Below, piece after piece: positions 1 through 5,023 of a stretch of DNA of 7,591 bases. A model generated the notes under the pieces. The model was given only the letters and a program-made list of their open reading frames with translations, was not told the origin of the DNA and searched no databases. Within the stretch, counting starts at the first letter, position 1. Every line of letters begins with the position of its first letter. The stretch spans positions 1 through 7,591 of the forward strand of contig CAYGFD010000025.1 of NCBI GenBank assembly GCA_964349095.1, in the 5' to 3' direction. The position numbers and the translations under genes were made by a program. This DNA comes from UBA10001 sp964349095. GTDB taxonomy: Bacteria > Patescibacteriota > Patescibacteriia > Veblenbacterales > UBA10138.

Positions 1-4
1 AATT

Positions 5-766
5 ATGGAAGAAAATAGTAACATTTCATCAAAACGAAGTATTTTTGAAGGAGCATCACCAAAATTAACCTATTGGTTTGGCTTTGTTTCGGGAGCGGCT
101 AGTGTTAGCGTTTTGGCCTGGATTATATTTGGTTTCGGTAGCGCATCATTTAGTTTAGGTTTAAGTAATTTCGGAAACGGCGGAAATAATAATACTAACA
201 CTGCCAAGCCTACAGCTTTTACAAAATGTTTGGATAACGGTGACCTCGCTAGTAAAGTCACGGCCGACTTAAATGAAGGTTCTCAGCTTGGAGTTAATGG
301 GACGCCGGCTACTTTTATTAACGGAAAATTGGTTGAGGGGGCGGTGCCTTATGATCAACTTAAAGCTGTAGTGGAGCAGGCATTGAATAACACAATTCCT
401 CAGGCTGAAAAAGTCGATGTTCAATTAAAGGATTCAGATTATATTCGTGGTGATAAAAACGCACCAGTAACAATGATCGAATATTCTGATTTAGAATGTC
501 CGTTTTGTAAGTCTATTCACCCAAGTTTGGTTCGTATAATGAACGAGTACCCTGGTAAAGTAAAATGGGTATATCGACATTTCCCATTGTCATTCCACGC
601 CAATGCACAAAAGGAAGCTGAGGCTGCTGAATGTATTGGTAAATTGGCCGGAGCCGATAAGTACTGGGAATTCATAGATAAGGTTTTTGAAAGAACCACC
701 TCCAATGGTACTGGCTTTGCTTTAACTGCCCTACCAACTTTGGCTGGAGAATTGGGAATTAAGTAA
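5..766 (+). CDS. Membrane-anchored DsbA-family thiol oxidoreductase, apparently circularly permuted
   Basis: This is a 253-residue thioredoxin-fold protein expected to make or shuffle disulfides outside the membrane. Residues about 22-53 form a hydrophobic anchor, followed by an Asn/Gly-rich linker (about 57-70). Residues 71-127 match what is normally the C-terminal half of a DsbA domain: FTKCL (72-76), the cis-Pro loop GTPATF (99-104, Pro101) and the last strand and helix. Residues 147-253 match the normal N-terminal half: APVTMIEYSD, the active site CPFC (165-168), RHFPL and AAEC (207-210). The protein stops at LAGELGIK, exactly where a normal DsbA would continue into FxxCL. The next gene (769-1392) has the normal order, so the permutation is visible within the window. 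All fold elements occur once each. The start is the first ATG in the window; its upstream region is not visible, so an earlier start cannot be excluded. It lies 2 bp before the next gene, so they are almost certainly one operon. Confidence 0.88.
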   Translation: MEENSNISSKRSIFEGASPKLTYWFGFVSGAASVSVLAWIIFGFGSASFSLGLSNFGNGGNNNTNTAKPTAFTKCLDNGDLASKVTADLNEGSQLGVNGTPATFINGKLVEGAVPYDQLKAVVEQALNNTIPQAEKVDVQLKDSDYIRGDKNAPVTMIEYSDLECPFCKSIHPSLVRIMNEYPGKVKWVYRHFPLSFHANAQKEAEAAECIGKLAGADKYWEFIDKVFERTTSNGTGFALTALPTLAGELGIK

Positions 767-768
767 AT

Positions 769-1392
769 ATGACAAACAATGCAAAAAAAGGATTTTGGGT
801 TGGTGCTGGCGTAGTGGTTATTCTATTAATAGTTTGGTTTGTTAATAGACCGACCTATGATTATCCAGATAAAGTATCACCTCGGCCGATACTTGGTTCT
901 AGTACAGCATCTATTGTTGTGGAAGAGTATTCTGACTTTCAATGCCCAGCCTGTAAACAGGCGGAATCGGTGGCTAAAGAAGTGCAGACGACTTTTGGTG
1001 ATAAAATAGCTTTCTATTACAAGCATTTTCCACTTACTCAAATTCATGTTATGGCCTTTCGGGCGGCCTCGGCATCGGAGTGTGCTAACGACCAAGGAAA
1101 GTTTTGGGAGTATCATGATCAGTTATTTTTGAATCAACCGCAGTCCAGTATTGATTTAGCGAAATTTTCCGATGACGCTCTAATTGGCTATGCGGGTACG
1201 CTTGGTTTAGACACCAACAGTTTTACCCAGTGTTTAAAATCAAGAAGTAAAGACAATGTGGTGCGAGACGATATGCATAGCGGAAACATTAAAAATATTC
1301 AAGGCACACCAACTTTTTTTGTTAACGGCGTCGTGGTTGAAGATTGGTCCAAGCTCAGGGAGGTTATTCAGTCAAAATTAATCGGCGGATAA
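769..1392 (+). CDS. Membrane-anchored DsbA-family thiol-disulfide oxidoreductase
   Basis: This 207-residue protein has an N-terminal membrane anchor (residues about 9-25) and a single DsbA-like domain in normal order. It has VVEEYSDFQCPAC with active-site CPAC at 59-62, YKHFPL (84-89), SECAND with Cys104, a helical insert, FTQCL with Cys155, and the cis-Pro loop GTPTFF (179-184, Pro181). The family oxidises or isomerises cysteines of exported proteins. Cys104 and Cys155 are at positions where many actinobacterial and patescibacterial DsbA-like proteins carry a second, structural disulfide; this is family knowledge, not shown here. The ATG comes 2 bp after the stop of the preceding DsbA-like gene, which suggests translational coupling. 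Only a distant GGAGAA (about 746-751) precedes it, so a Shine-Dalgarno is doubtful. No electron acceptor such as DsbB or VKOR is visible nearby. The substrate is unknown. Confidence 0.93.
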   Translation: MTNNAKKGFWVGAGVVVILLIVWFVNRPTYDYPDKVSPRPILGSSTASIVVEEYSDFQCPACKQAESVAKEVQTTFGDKIAFYYKHFPLTQIHVMAFRAASASECANDQGKFWEYHDQLFLNQPQSSIDLAKFSDDALIGYAGTLGLDTNSFTQCLKSRSKDNVVRDDMHSGNIKNIQGTPTFFVNGVVVEDWSKLREVIQSKLIGG

Positions 1393-1410
1393 TAACCCGC
1401 AGAATCAAAT

Positions 1411-2217
1411 ATGAATTTTTGGCAATCATTTATTCCGTCGCCAATATTATTTGATTTTGGTTTCTTAACCATTCGTTGGTATGGATTTTTTTTCGCCGCT
1501 AGTTTCGTAGCAGGATATTTTGTTGGTTTAAAATTATGGCAGAAGTCTGGCCGGCAAATAAAAGATTTTGATAAGTTGTTTTTTTGGACCTTAGTTTGGG
1601 GTATTGTGGGGGCTCGGGTGCTAGACGTTTTTATATTTGAATGGGAATATTTTAGAAATAATCTAGTAGACCTATTTAAGATTTGGGAAGGTGGTATGTC
1701 AATTCATGGCGGATTAATAGCTGGCGCCATTATTTTGTGGTATTTCTCTAAAAAATTTAGTGTAAAATATTTAATCTTGCTTGATATCTTGGCCCCGGCT
1801 GTTGCCATAGGGCAAGCGATCGGGCGGTGGGGAAACTATTTTAATCAAGAGTTGTTTGGTAAACCAACAGACTTGCCTTGGGGGATATATATCGAGTCTG
1901 CCCGGCGGCCAGTTGAATATGTTCAAGCAGAATTGTTTCAACCTGTCTTTTTATATGAATCTTTGGCATTAGTTATTATATTTTTTGTATTGTGGTGGTT
2001 GTATAAGAAAAATAAGCCAGCTGGGTATGTTGTCGGAAGTTATCTATTATTAGCGTCGGTATTGCGATTTTCCCTGGAGTTTATACGAGTTGATCAGCAA
2101 CTATTAATTTATGGAGTAAGAAGTGGTTTGGTTATAGCTACGGTCTTTTTTGCAGTAGGGGGGTATTTGTTATTTAAAATAAAGCAACCAACAAGCAGTC
2201 TTGAACAATCAAATTAG
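1411..2217 (+). CDS. lgt: Prolipoprotein diacylglyceryl transferase
   Basis: Lgt moves the diacylglyceryl group from phosphatidylglycerol to the lipobox cysteine of prolipoproteins, the first step of lipoprotein maturation in the cytoplasmic membrane. The 268-residue length and multi-pass hydrophobic pattern are normal for the family. Visible signatures are IRWYG (21-25, Tyr24), GGMSIHGG (94-101, His99), the family block GRWGNYFNQE (138-147, with Arg139, Asn142 and Glu147) and RFSLEFIR (219-226). The 40-residue spacing from His99 to Arg139 matches that of E. coli His103 to Arg143, so I equate these residues. The gene follows the two DsbA-like genes after 18 bp and probably shares their transcript. 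No Shine-Dalgarno stands out before the ATG. The lipoprotein encoded at 2695-3492 is a likely substrate. The stop is TAG. Confidence 0.97.
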   Translation: MNFWQSFIPSPILFDFGFLTIRWYGFFFAASFVAGYFVGLKLWQKSGRQIKDFDKLFFWTLVWGIVGARVLDVFIFEWEYFRNNLVDLFKIWEGGMSIHGGLIAGAIILWYFSKKFSVKYLILLDILAPAVAIGQAIGRWGNYFNQELFGKPTDLPWGIYIESARRPVEYVQAELFQPVFLYESLALVIIFFVLWWLYKKNKPAGYVVGSYLLLASVLRFSLEFIRVDQQLLIYGVRSGLVIATVFFAVGGYLLFKIKQPTSSLEQSN

Positions 2218-2229
2218 TTGTGATAATAT
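2201..2229 (+). promoter_or_regulatory. Weak candidate promoter for tRNA-Asp
   Basis: TTGAAC (2201-2206) lies 17 bases before TAATAT (2224-2229), or 15 bases before the better hexamer GATAAT (2222-2227). It overlaps the end of lgt and would start transcription about 40 bases before the tRNA. The match is modest, and the tRNA could instead be co-transcribed with the upstream cluster. Confidence 0.25.
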
Positions 2230-2276
2230 AAGTTTCGCAATCAATCACAATTTAAATATATGTAAATGGCAATCGT

Positions 2277-2354
2277 GGGCCCGTGGTGTAGCCCGGTTAA
2301 CACGTCTCCCTGTCACGGAGAAGATCGCCGGTTCGAATCCGGTCGGGCCCGCCA
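2277..2354 (+). tRNA. tRNA-Asp (anticodon GTC), CCA encoded
   Basis: The cloverleaf folds fully. The acceptor stem is GGGCCCG (2277-2283) with CGGGCCC (2344-2350). The D stem is GTGT (2286-2289) with ACAC (2300-2303). The anticodon stem is TCTCC (2305-2309) with GGAGA (2317-2321), and the loop CTGTCAC places the GTC anticodon at 2312-2314. The T arm is GCCGG, loop TTCGAAT (2332-2338), CCGGT. The discriminator base is G (2351), as expected for tRNA-Asp, and CCA (2352-2354) is encoded. Its 3' end is copied exactly at 2484-2504, about 150 bases downstream. Overlapping protein frames here are artefacts. Confidence 0.97.
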
Positions 2355-2355
2355 T
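2335..2355 (+). repeat. Direct repeat copy 1: 3' end of tRNA-Asp
   Basis: This 21-base stretch, from inside the T loop to one base past CCA, is identical to 2484-2504. T-loop-to-3'-end segments are classic attachment sites for tyrosine-recombinase elements, so this could be one arm of an att pair. This copy keeps the tRNA intact. Confidence 0.85.
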
Positions 2356-2366
2356 TCTCAATATCT

Positions 2367-2392
2367 ACCACCCATTCGGGTGGTTATTTTGT
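2367..2392 (+). terminator. Rho-independent terminator after tRNA-Asp
   Basis: The stem ACCACCC (2367-2373) pairs with GGGTGGT (2378-2384) around the loop ATTC and is followed by TATTTTGT. It starts 12 bases after the tRNA CCA and so should end the tRNA transcript. Confidence 0.8.
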
Positions 2393-2409
2393 AATTGATG
2401 AGTTCTGCG

Positions 2410-2472
2410 GATTCGAAGGGCGCGAGAGCTCGCGACTGAGCGAGCGGTGCGTAGCGCCCCGGTACCCGAATC
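2410..2472. repeat. GC-rich nested palindromic element
   Basis: Three nested inverted repeats share one axis: GATTCG (2410-2415) with CGAATC (2467-2472), GGGCGC (2418-2423) with GCGCCC (2454-2459), and GCTCGC (2428-2433) with GCGAGC (2440-2445) around the loop GACTGA. Transcribed, this would give a long interrupted hairpin. It is much richer in GC than its surroundings and has no credible frame. It lies between the two copies of the tRNA 3' end. CGGATTCGAA at 2408-2417 is also the reverse complement of the tRNA T-loop segment at 2332-2341. It may be a dispersed palindromic repeat (REP- or MITE-like) or a structured RNA; I do not recognise a named family. Confidence 0.6.
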
Positions 2473-2483
2473 GGAGAGAGGGG

Positions 2484-2504
2484 GAATCCGGTCGGGCCCG
2501 CCAT
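2484..2504 (+). repeat. Direct repeat copy 2: orphan tRNA-Asp 3' end
   Basis: This exactly repeats the 21 bases at 2335-2355, including CCA, but no tRNA body precedes it; upstream is a purine-rich stretch (GGAGAGAGGGGG). Its last two bases, AT (2503-2504), begin the stem of the second terminator. The simplest reading is that this is the original tRNA 3' end, displaced by a roughly 150-base insertion that rebuilt the tRNA upstream. A decayed tandem tRNA copy is the alternative. Confidence 0.8.
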
Positions 2505-2543
2505 ACAAAAAACACTCAAACTAATTTTGGGTGTTTTTTGTAT
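2503..2543 (+). terminator. Long, probably bidirectional terminator hairpin
   Basis: An 18-bp stem, with one G-T wobble, pairs 2503-2520 with 2526-2543 around the loop CTAAT. The outer part has A6 on the left arm and T6 on the right, so it could work in both directions. It directly follows the orphan tRNA 3' end and may be the original terminator of tRNA-Asp. Confidence 0.82.
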
Positions 2544-2627
2544 ATTGTGAGGTAAATTCGAGGGGGAATAACTAAACCGATTAAAATCAGTATCAGTGCC
2601 GTTATTATCGAACTTTATTCAGGGCGC

Positions 2628-2657
2628 TTGTTTTATTATCATAAACGGGCGTATGAT
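2628..2657 (+). promoter_or_regulatory. Candidate promoter of the lipoprotein gene
   Basis: TTGTTT (2628-2633) and TATGAT (2652-2657) are separated by 18 bases. Transcription would start near 2664, about 30 bases before the preferred start at 2695. The rest of 2544-2694 shows nothing I can name. The strong terminator just upstream makes an independent promoter in this gap likely, although this pair is only a fair match. Confidence 0.35.
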
Positions 2658-2694
2658 TAACGGGGAGTGTTTTCTAAATATTAATAACCTCAGT

Positions 2695-3492
2695 ATGAAA
2701 AGATTAATAGTTACATCTGTAATTTTTATGGGAGTTGCGTTGGTCGGGGCTGGTTGTAATAAAGCCACAATTGATAATACAAATTCTTCACCAGTACAGG
2801 ATAAATCTACTAATAATAATTCCGATGATTCTAAATCCTCCTCTGATACGGATGGTGACGGGTTAAGTGATGCAGAAGAGATTTCGATAGGGACGAATCC
2901 TACAAAGATTGATACTGATGGTGATAGTTATAGTGACAAAGTAGAGGTGGATAAGGGTTATGACCCCCTTAAATCTCCGGCCGGAACCAGTCAGCCAGGA
3001 TCATCGTTGTCGACTTATGCAAATTTAACTTTTCATTATTCTTTAAACTATCCCGAGGGTTGGAAAAAAGATGTTATTGGTTTGGACCCCGAACTCGAAG
3101 GTATTGTTGAATTTTCGCCCCCTTTTGGAAGCGCTGTTAAAGAATCGGTAAAGGTTCAGGTATCAACAGGGCAGGGGTACACCTCAGCATCAACAGAGCA
3201 GTCTCTCAAAGATCAAGGAATAAATTTTAATAAAGATCAAATACAAGTTGGTGGTGTTAAATCAACTCGTTTTAGCTATAGTTCAAGTAGGTCCTTAGGC
3301 GCAACGACCTATAGTGAACGCGACGTGACCGTTTATGTGCCGGGAAAAGGTGAAAATGGTTCGGAGTTGTTAATCAATGGTCATTGTACTACGTTTGGCG
3401 TTCCAAGCCCTGGGACTAGTTGCAGTACTTCAGTTGACGATATAATAAATCAAACTATAGTACCATCATTTAAGTTTACGGCAGGTCTTTGA
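2695..3492 (+). CDS. Secreted lipoprotein with Asp-rich calcium-type repeats
   Basis: The start at 2695 is chosen over the longer frame from 2596 because it gives a textbook lipoprotein signal: MKRLIVT, a hydrophobic core, then the lipobox VGAGC with Cys21 as the lipidated residue (265 residues in total). After a Ser/Asn/Asp-rich linker come two DxDxDG-type repeats, DTDGDGLSDAEE (51-62) and DTDGDSYSDKVE (73-84), the second followed by GYDP. These are thrombospondin-type-3 or EF-hand-like calcium sites common in surface proteins. Residues about 107-265 form a separate beta-rich domain beginning with an FHYSLNYPEGW motif, loosely like PsbP-type ligand-binding domains; this part is uncertain. 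Cys231 and Cys243 could form a disulfide. Lgt at 1411-2217 would lipidate it. The stop is TGA, the only one among the longer complete genes. No Shine-Dalgarno is visible. The protein is probably anchored on the outer face of the membrane; its ligand is unknown. Confidence 0.85.
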   Translation: MKRLIVTSVIFMGVALVGAGCNKATIDNTNSSPVQDKSTNNNSDDSKSSSDTDGDGLSDAEEISIGTNPTKIDTDGDSYSDKVEVDKGYDPLKSPAGTSQPGSSLSTYANLTFHYSLNYPEGWKKDVIGLDPELEGIVEFSPPFGSAVKESVKVQVSTGQGYTSASTEQSLKDQGINFNKDQIQVGGVKSTRFSYSSSRSLGATTYSERDVTVYVPGKGENGSELLINGHCTTFGVPSPGTSCSTSVDDIINQTIVPSFKFTAGL

Positions 3493-3519
3493 TTCGATAA
3501 AATAAGTTTCAACCCTTTT

Positions 3520-3576
3520 ATGGCCGTTGATAGAGAATCTCATATTTTATCTGTAGAGAGTATAAATAGATTATGA
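3520..3576 (+). CDS. Possible 18-residue leader peptide overlapping the next gene
   Basis: This short frame, MAVDRESHILSVESINRL, ends in a TGA that overlaps the ATG of the next gene (ATGA, 3573-3576). Such an overlap is typical of translational coupling. There is no ribosome binding site or homologue to lean on, and 18 codons open by chance are not rare. Confidence 0.2.
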   Translation: MAVDRESHILSVESINRL

Positions 3577-4469
3577 AAAAGTCATTTATAGTTTTATTTG
3601 TTTTGATACTAATTTTTTCTTTTATAGGGTTTGATTTATACGATTTTATATTATTTCCAAAGGGAGATATTATTCACAAATTACAAGGCGACACAAATAA
3701 TTATGTTGTTTTTTCTTACGATGGTCAGGCATTAGTGTATTCACCCCAAGGTTTAAATAGTTTGATCATTGATAAAACTATTCGTTTTTACAACGTTAAG
3801 GAAAATAAAGATGATTACCTTTTTGATTTGCCAGCAAGTAGCGATAATTTTGGCATGTTCGCTCCCCACTCGACTCAATATTTATATTTAGGTAATCCAA
3901 ACCTTGAAGCCCAGCGCGGCCTTATTTACATATACAATTATTCAACAAATACCACACGGGTTGTTAATGGGGATACTTATAAGATTTTGGCGCCATACAC
4001 CATTAATTGGGTAAGCGATAATGAGATTATATATTCTTGTGGGAAGAATAGTTCGGCCTGGGTGGATTTAACTTCAACCGGTAGAAATCCGCGAGGTTAC
4101 CCTGACTTTGATGTTAATTCATGTAAATTAAATATTTTATCCGGACAGGTTGCCGTGTCAGGGTATGTTAGGGAAAATTATGCCAGCCATTTCAAGAAAC
4201 TAGACAACTGTACAAGTGATAAAGCTAAATGCGTCGATATTTTTGAAAAATATTGTGTTGGTCATAGTGGAGATGGTTTTAGTGCGCCTAAAATGTGCTT
4301 TATAAGAGGTGTTGTGGTAAGGGATCGATTTGGCGAGCAAGTTTTATTAAGAACCGCAAACAGACGGGAAATTCTTGGGGCAAAATTTAGCTGGTTTTCT
4401 GATAATACCATCTACGCAATTTATAATAATTCATTGGTTTCGTTGCGCCCAAATTCGTATAATTATTAG
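3573..4469 (+). CDS. Membrane-anchored extracytoplasmic protein, possibly beta-propeller-like, six cysteines
   Basis: This 298-residue protein is of unrecognised family. A short basic start (MKK) and a hydrophobic stretch (about 4-28) look like a signal anchor without a lipobox. The rest is strand-rich with recurring segments such as VVFSYDGQALVYS (45-57), TQYLYLG (101-107), INWVSDNEIIYSC (144-156) and FSWFSDNTIYAIY (272-284). These recall the W-S-x-D strand pattern of TolB/WD-type propeller blades; this is an inference from pattern only. Six cysteines lie at 156, 184, 213, 220, 228 and 242, enough for three disulfides, which would suit the Dsb-type oxidoreductases at the start of the window. 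GAGAG at 3556-3560 is a weak, somewhat distant ribosome site. It follows the lipoprotein gene after 80 bp with no terminator between, so co-transcription is plausible. Confidence 0.75.
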   Translation: MKKSFIVLFVLILIFSFIGFDLYDFILFPKGDIIHKLQGDTNNYVVFSYDGQALVYSPQGLNSLIIDKTIRFYNVKENKDDYLFDLPASSDNFGMFAPHSTQYLYLGNPNLEAQRGLIYIYNYSTNTTRVVNGDTYKILAPYTINWVSDNEIIYSCGKNSSAWVDLTSTGRNPRGYPDFDVNSCKLNILSGQVAVSGYVRENYASHFKKLDNCTSDKAKCVDIFEKYCVGHSGDGFSAPKMCFIRGVVVRDRFGEQVLLRTANRREILGAKFSWFSDNTIYAIYNNSLVSLRPNSYNY

Positions 4470-4536
4470 GAACCCTCTCATTCTCTAGCACGAATCTATT
4501 TTGAGGAATCAACAAGTTGCTTTTAATCTCGATTAT

Positions 4537-4701
4537 ATGGAACATAAAGAGGCAATGGAGATAATAGTGAAGATGTTGGGTAAGAAAAAACTTAGTGCTT
4601 TAGAAACGGAGGCTCTATTGACTGCCATTGGTGTTTTGAGTTGGACCACATTGGCGAAAAGTCGAATGAAGAAGCTCGAGCATAAGGAAAAGTTACTTTA
4701 A
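4537..4701 (+). CDS. Small helical protein of unknown function
   Basis: From the ATG at 4537 this is 54 residues, beginning MEHKEAMEII; a TTG at 4501 would give 66. I prefer the ATG because the first 12 codons of the longer frame add no recognisable structure and neither start has a Shine-Dalgarno. The protein is charged and helical: a first helix (EAMEIIVKMLGKKK), then SALETEALLTAIGVLSW and a basic end, suggesting a helical hairpin. I have an impression of similar short proteins (EAVLTAIGxLxW) in patescibacterial genomes, but from memory only. There is no signal peptide, so it is probably cytoplasmic. It lies 67 bp after the propeller-like gene and just before a strong promoter. Confidence 0.55.
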   Translation: MEHKEAMEIIVKMLGKKKLSALETEALLTAIGVLSWTTLAKSRMKKLEHKEKLL

Positions 4702-4725
4702 TTAGTCGATTGCATTGCCTGATAT

Positions 4726-4754
4726 TTGACTTTTTGTCATTTTTGAGTTATAAT
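4726..4754 (+). promoter_or_regulatory. Near-consensus housekeeping sigma promoter
   Basis: TTGACT (4726-4731) and a perfect TATAAT (4749-4754) have the ideal 17-base spacing. Transcription should start near 4761, giving a leader of about 22 bases before the ATG at 4783. That leader (4761-4782) contains no G at all, so it cannot hold a Shine-Dalgarno. This is the best promoter in the window and should drive the small protein and probably the large downstream gene. Confidence 0.85.
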
Positions 4755-4782
4755 ACGAGTATAAACAAAAATAAAAATAAAT

Positions 4783-4962
4783 ATGGAACAATTTTCACCC
4801 TCTTATCATTATTCTTTTAATCGCAAATTTCATATGTACGGTAAATCATGGCGGAATTTGCAGGGACGCAGTAAAAAAGTTGAGTCCCCTTGGTCACGAG
4901 GGTTTTCTTTGGCTTTAAACCAAGGATTTGAAAAAGTAGCCACCTACATTAAGCAGTGGTAA
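4783..4962 (+). CDS. Small basic aromatic protein of unknown function
   Basis: This 59-residue protein begins MEQFSPSYHYSFNRKF and ends ATYIKQW. It is basic and unusually rich in aromatic residues (Phe, Tyr and three Trp), with no signal peptide and no membrane segment. I do not recognise it. Support for coding comes from context: it begins about 22 bases after the expected start of a near-consensus promoter, its ATG is the first in that transcript, and the next gene follows after 61 bp. The leader is A/T-rich and unstructured, which would allow ribosome entry without a Shine-Dalgarno. The high Lys/Arg and aromatic content would fit nucleic-acid or ribosome binding, but that is a guess. Confidence 0.65.
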   Translation: MEQFSPSYHYSFNRKFHMYGKSWRNLQGRSKKVESPWSRGFSLALNQGFEKVATYIKQW

Positions 4963-4990
4963 TTTTTAAATTTTGTTCGTTTTCGATTAA

Positions 4991-5007
4991 CAGCTTAGCT
5001 AAAGCTG
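4991..5007 (+). other. Small hairpin between two genes, possible attenuator
   Basis: CAGCTT (4991-4996) pairs with AAGCTG (5002-5007) around the loop AGCTA, and is followed by CGGATTTTATTTAT just before the ATG at 5024. A 6-bp stem with an interrupted T-run would be at most a partial terminator. It could lower expression of the large gene relative to the small one, or shape its ribosome site. Confidence 0.35.
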
Positions 5008-5023
5008 CGGATTTTATTTATCT

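Noticed and set aside
2218..2250. Inverted repeat TTGTGAT (2218-2224) and ATCACAA (2244-2250) right after lgt
   Set aside because: Seven bp with a 19-base loop and no T-run is too weak to call a terminator or operator.
2201..2398. 65-codon frame across tRNA-Asp
   Set aside because: It reads through the whole tRNA and overlaps the lgt end and the terminator; its middle (ARGVARLTRLPVTEKIAG) is a translated tRNA.
2596..2694. N-terminal extension of the lipoprotein from an ATG at 2596
   Set aside because: It would bury a clear lipoprotein signal peptide that starts at 2695, and it runs through the candidate promoter.
4501..4536. TTG start for the small helical protein
   Set aside because: It has no ribosome site and adds 12 residues without clear structure; the ATG at 4537 is simpler. 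This is not excluded.
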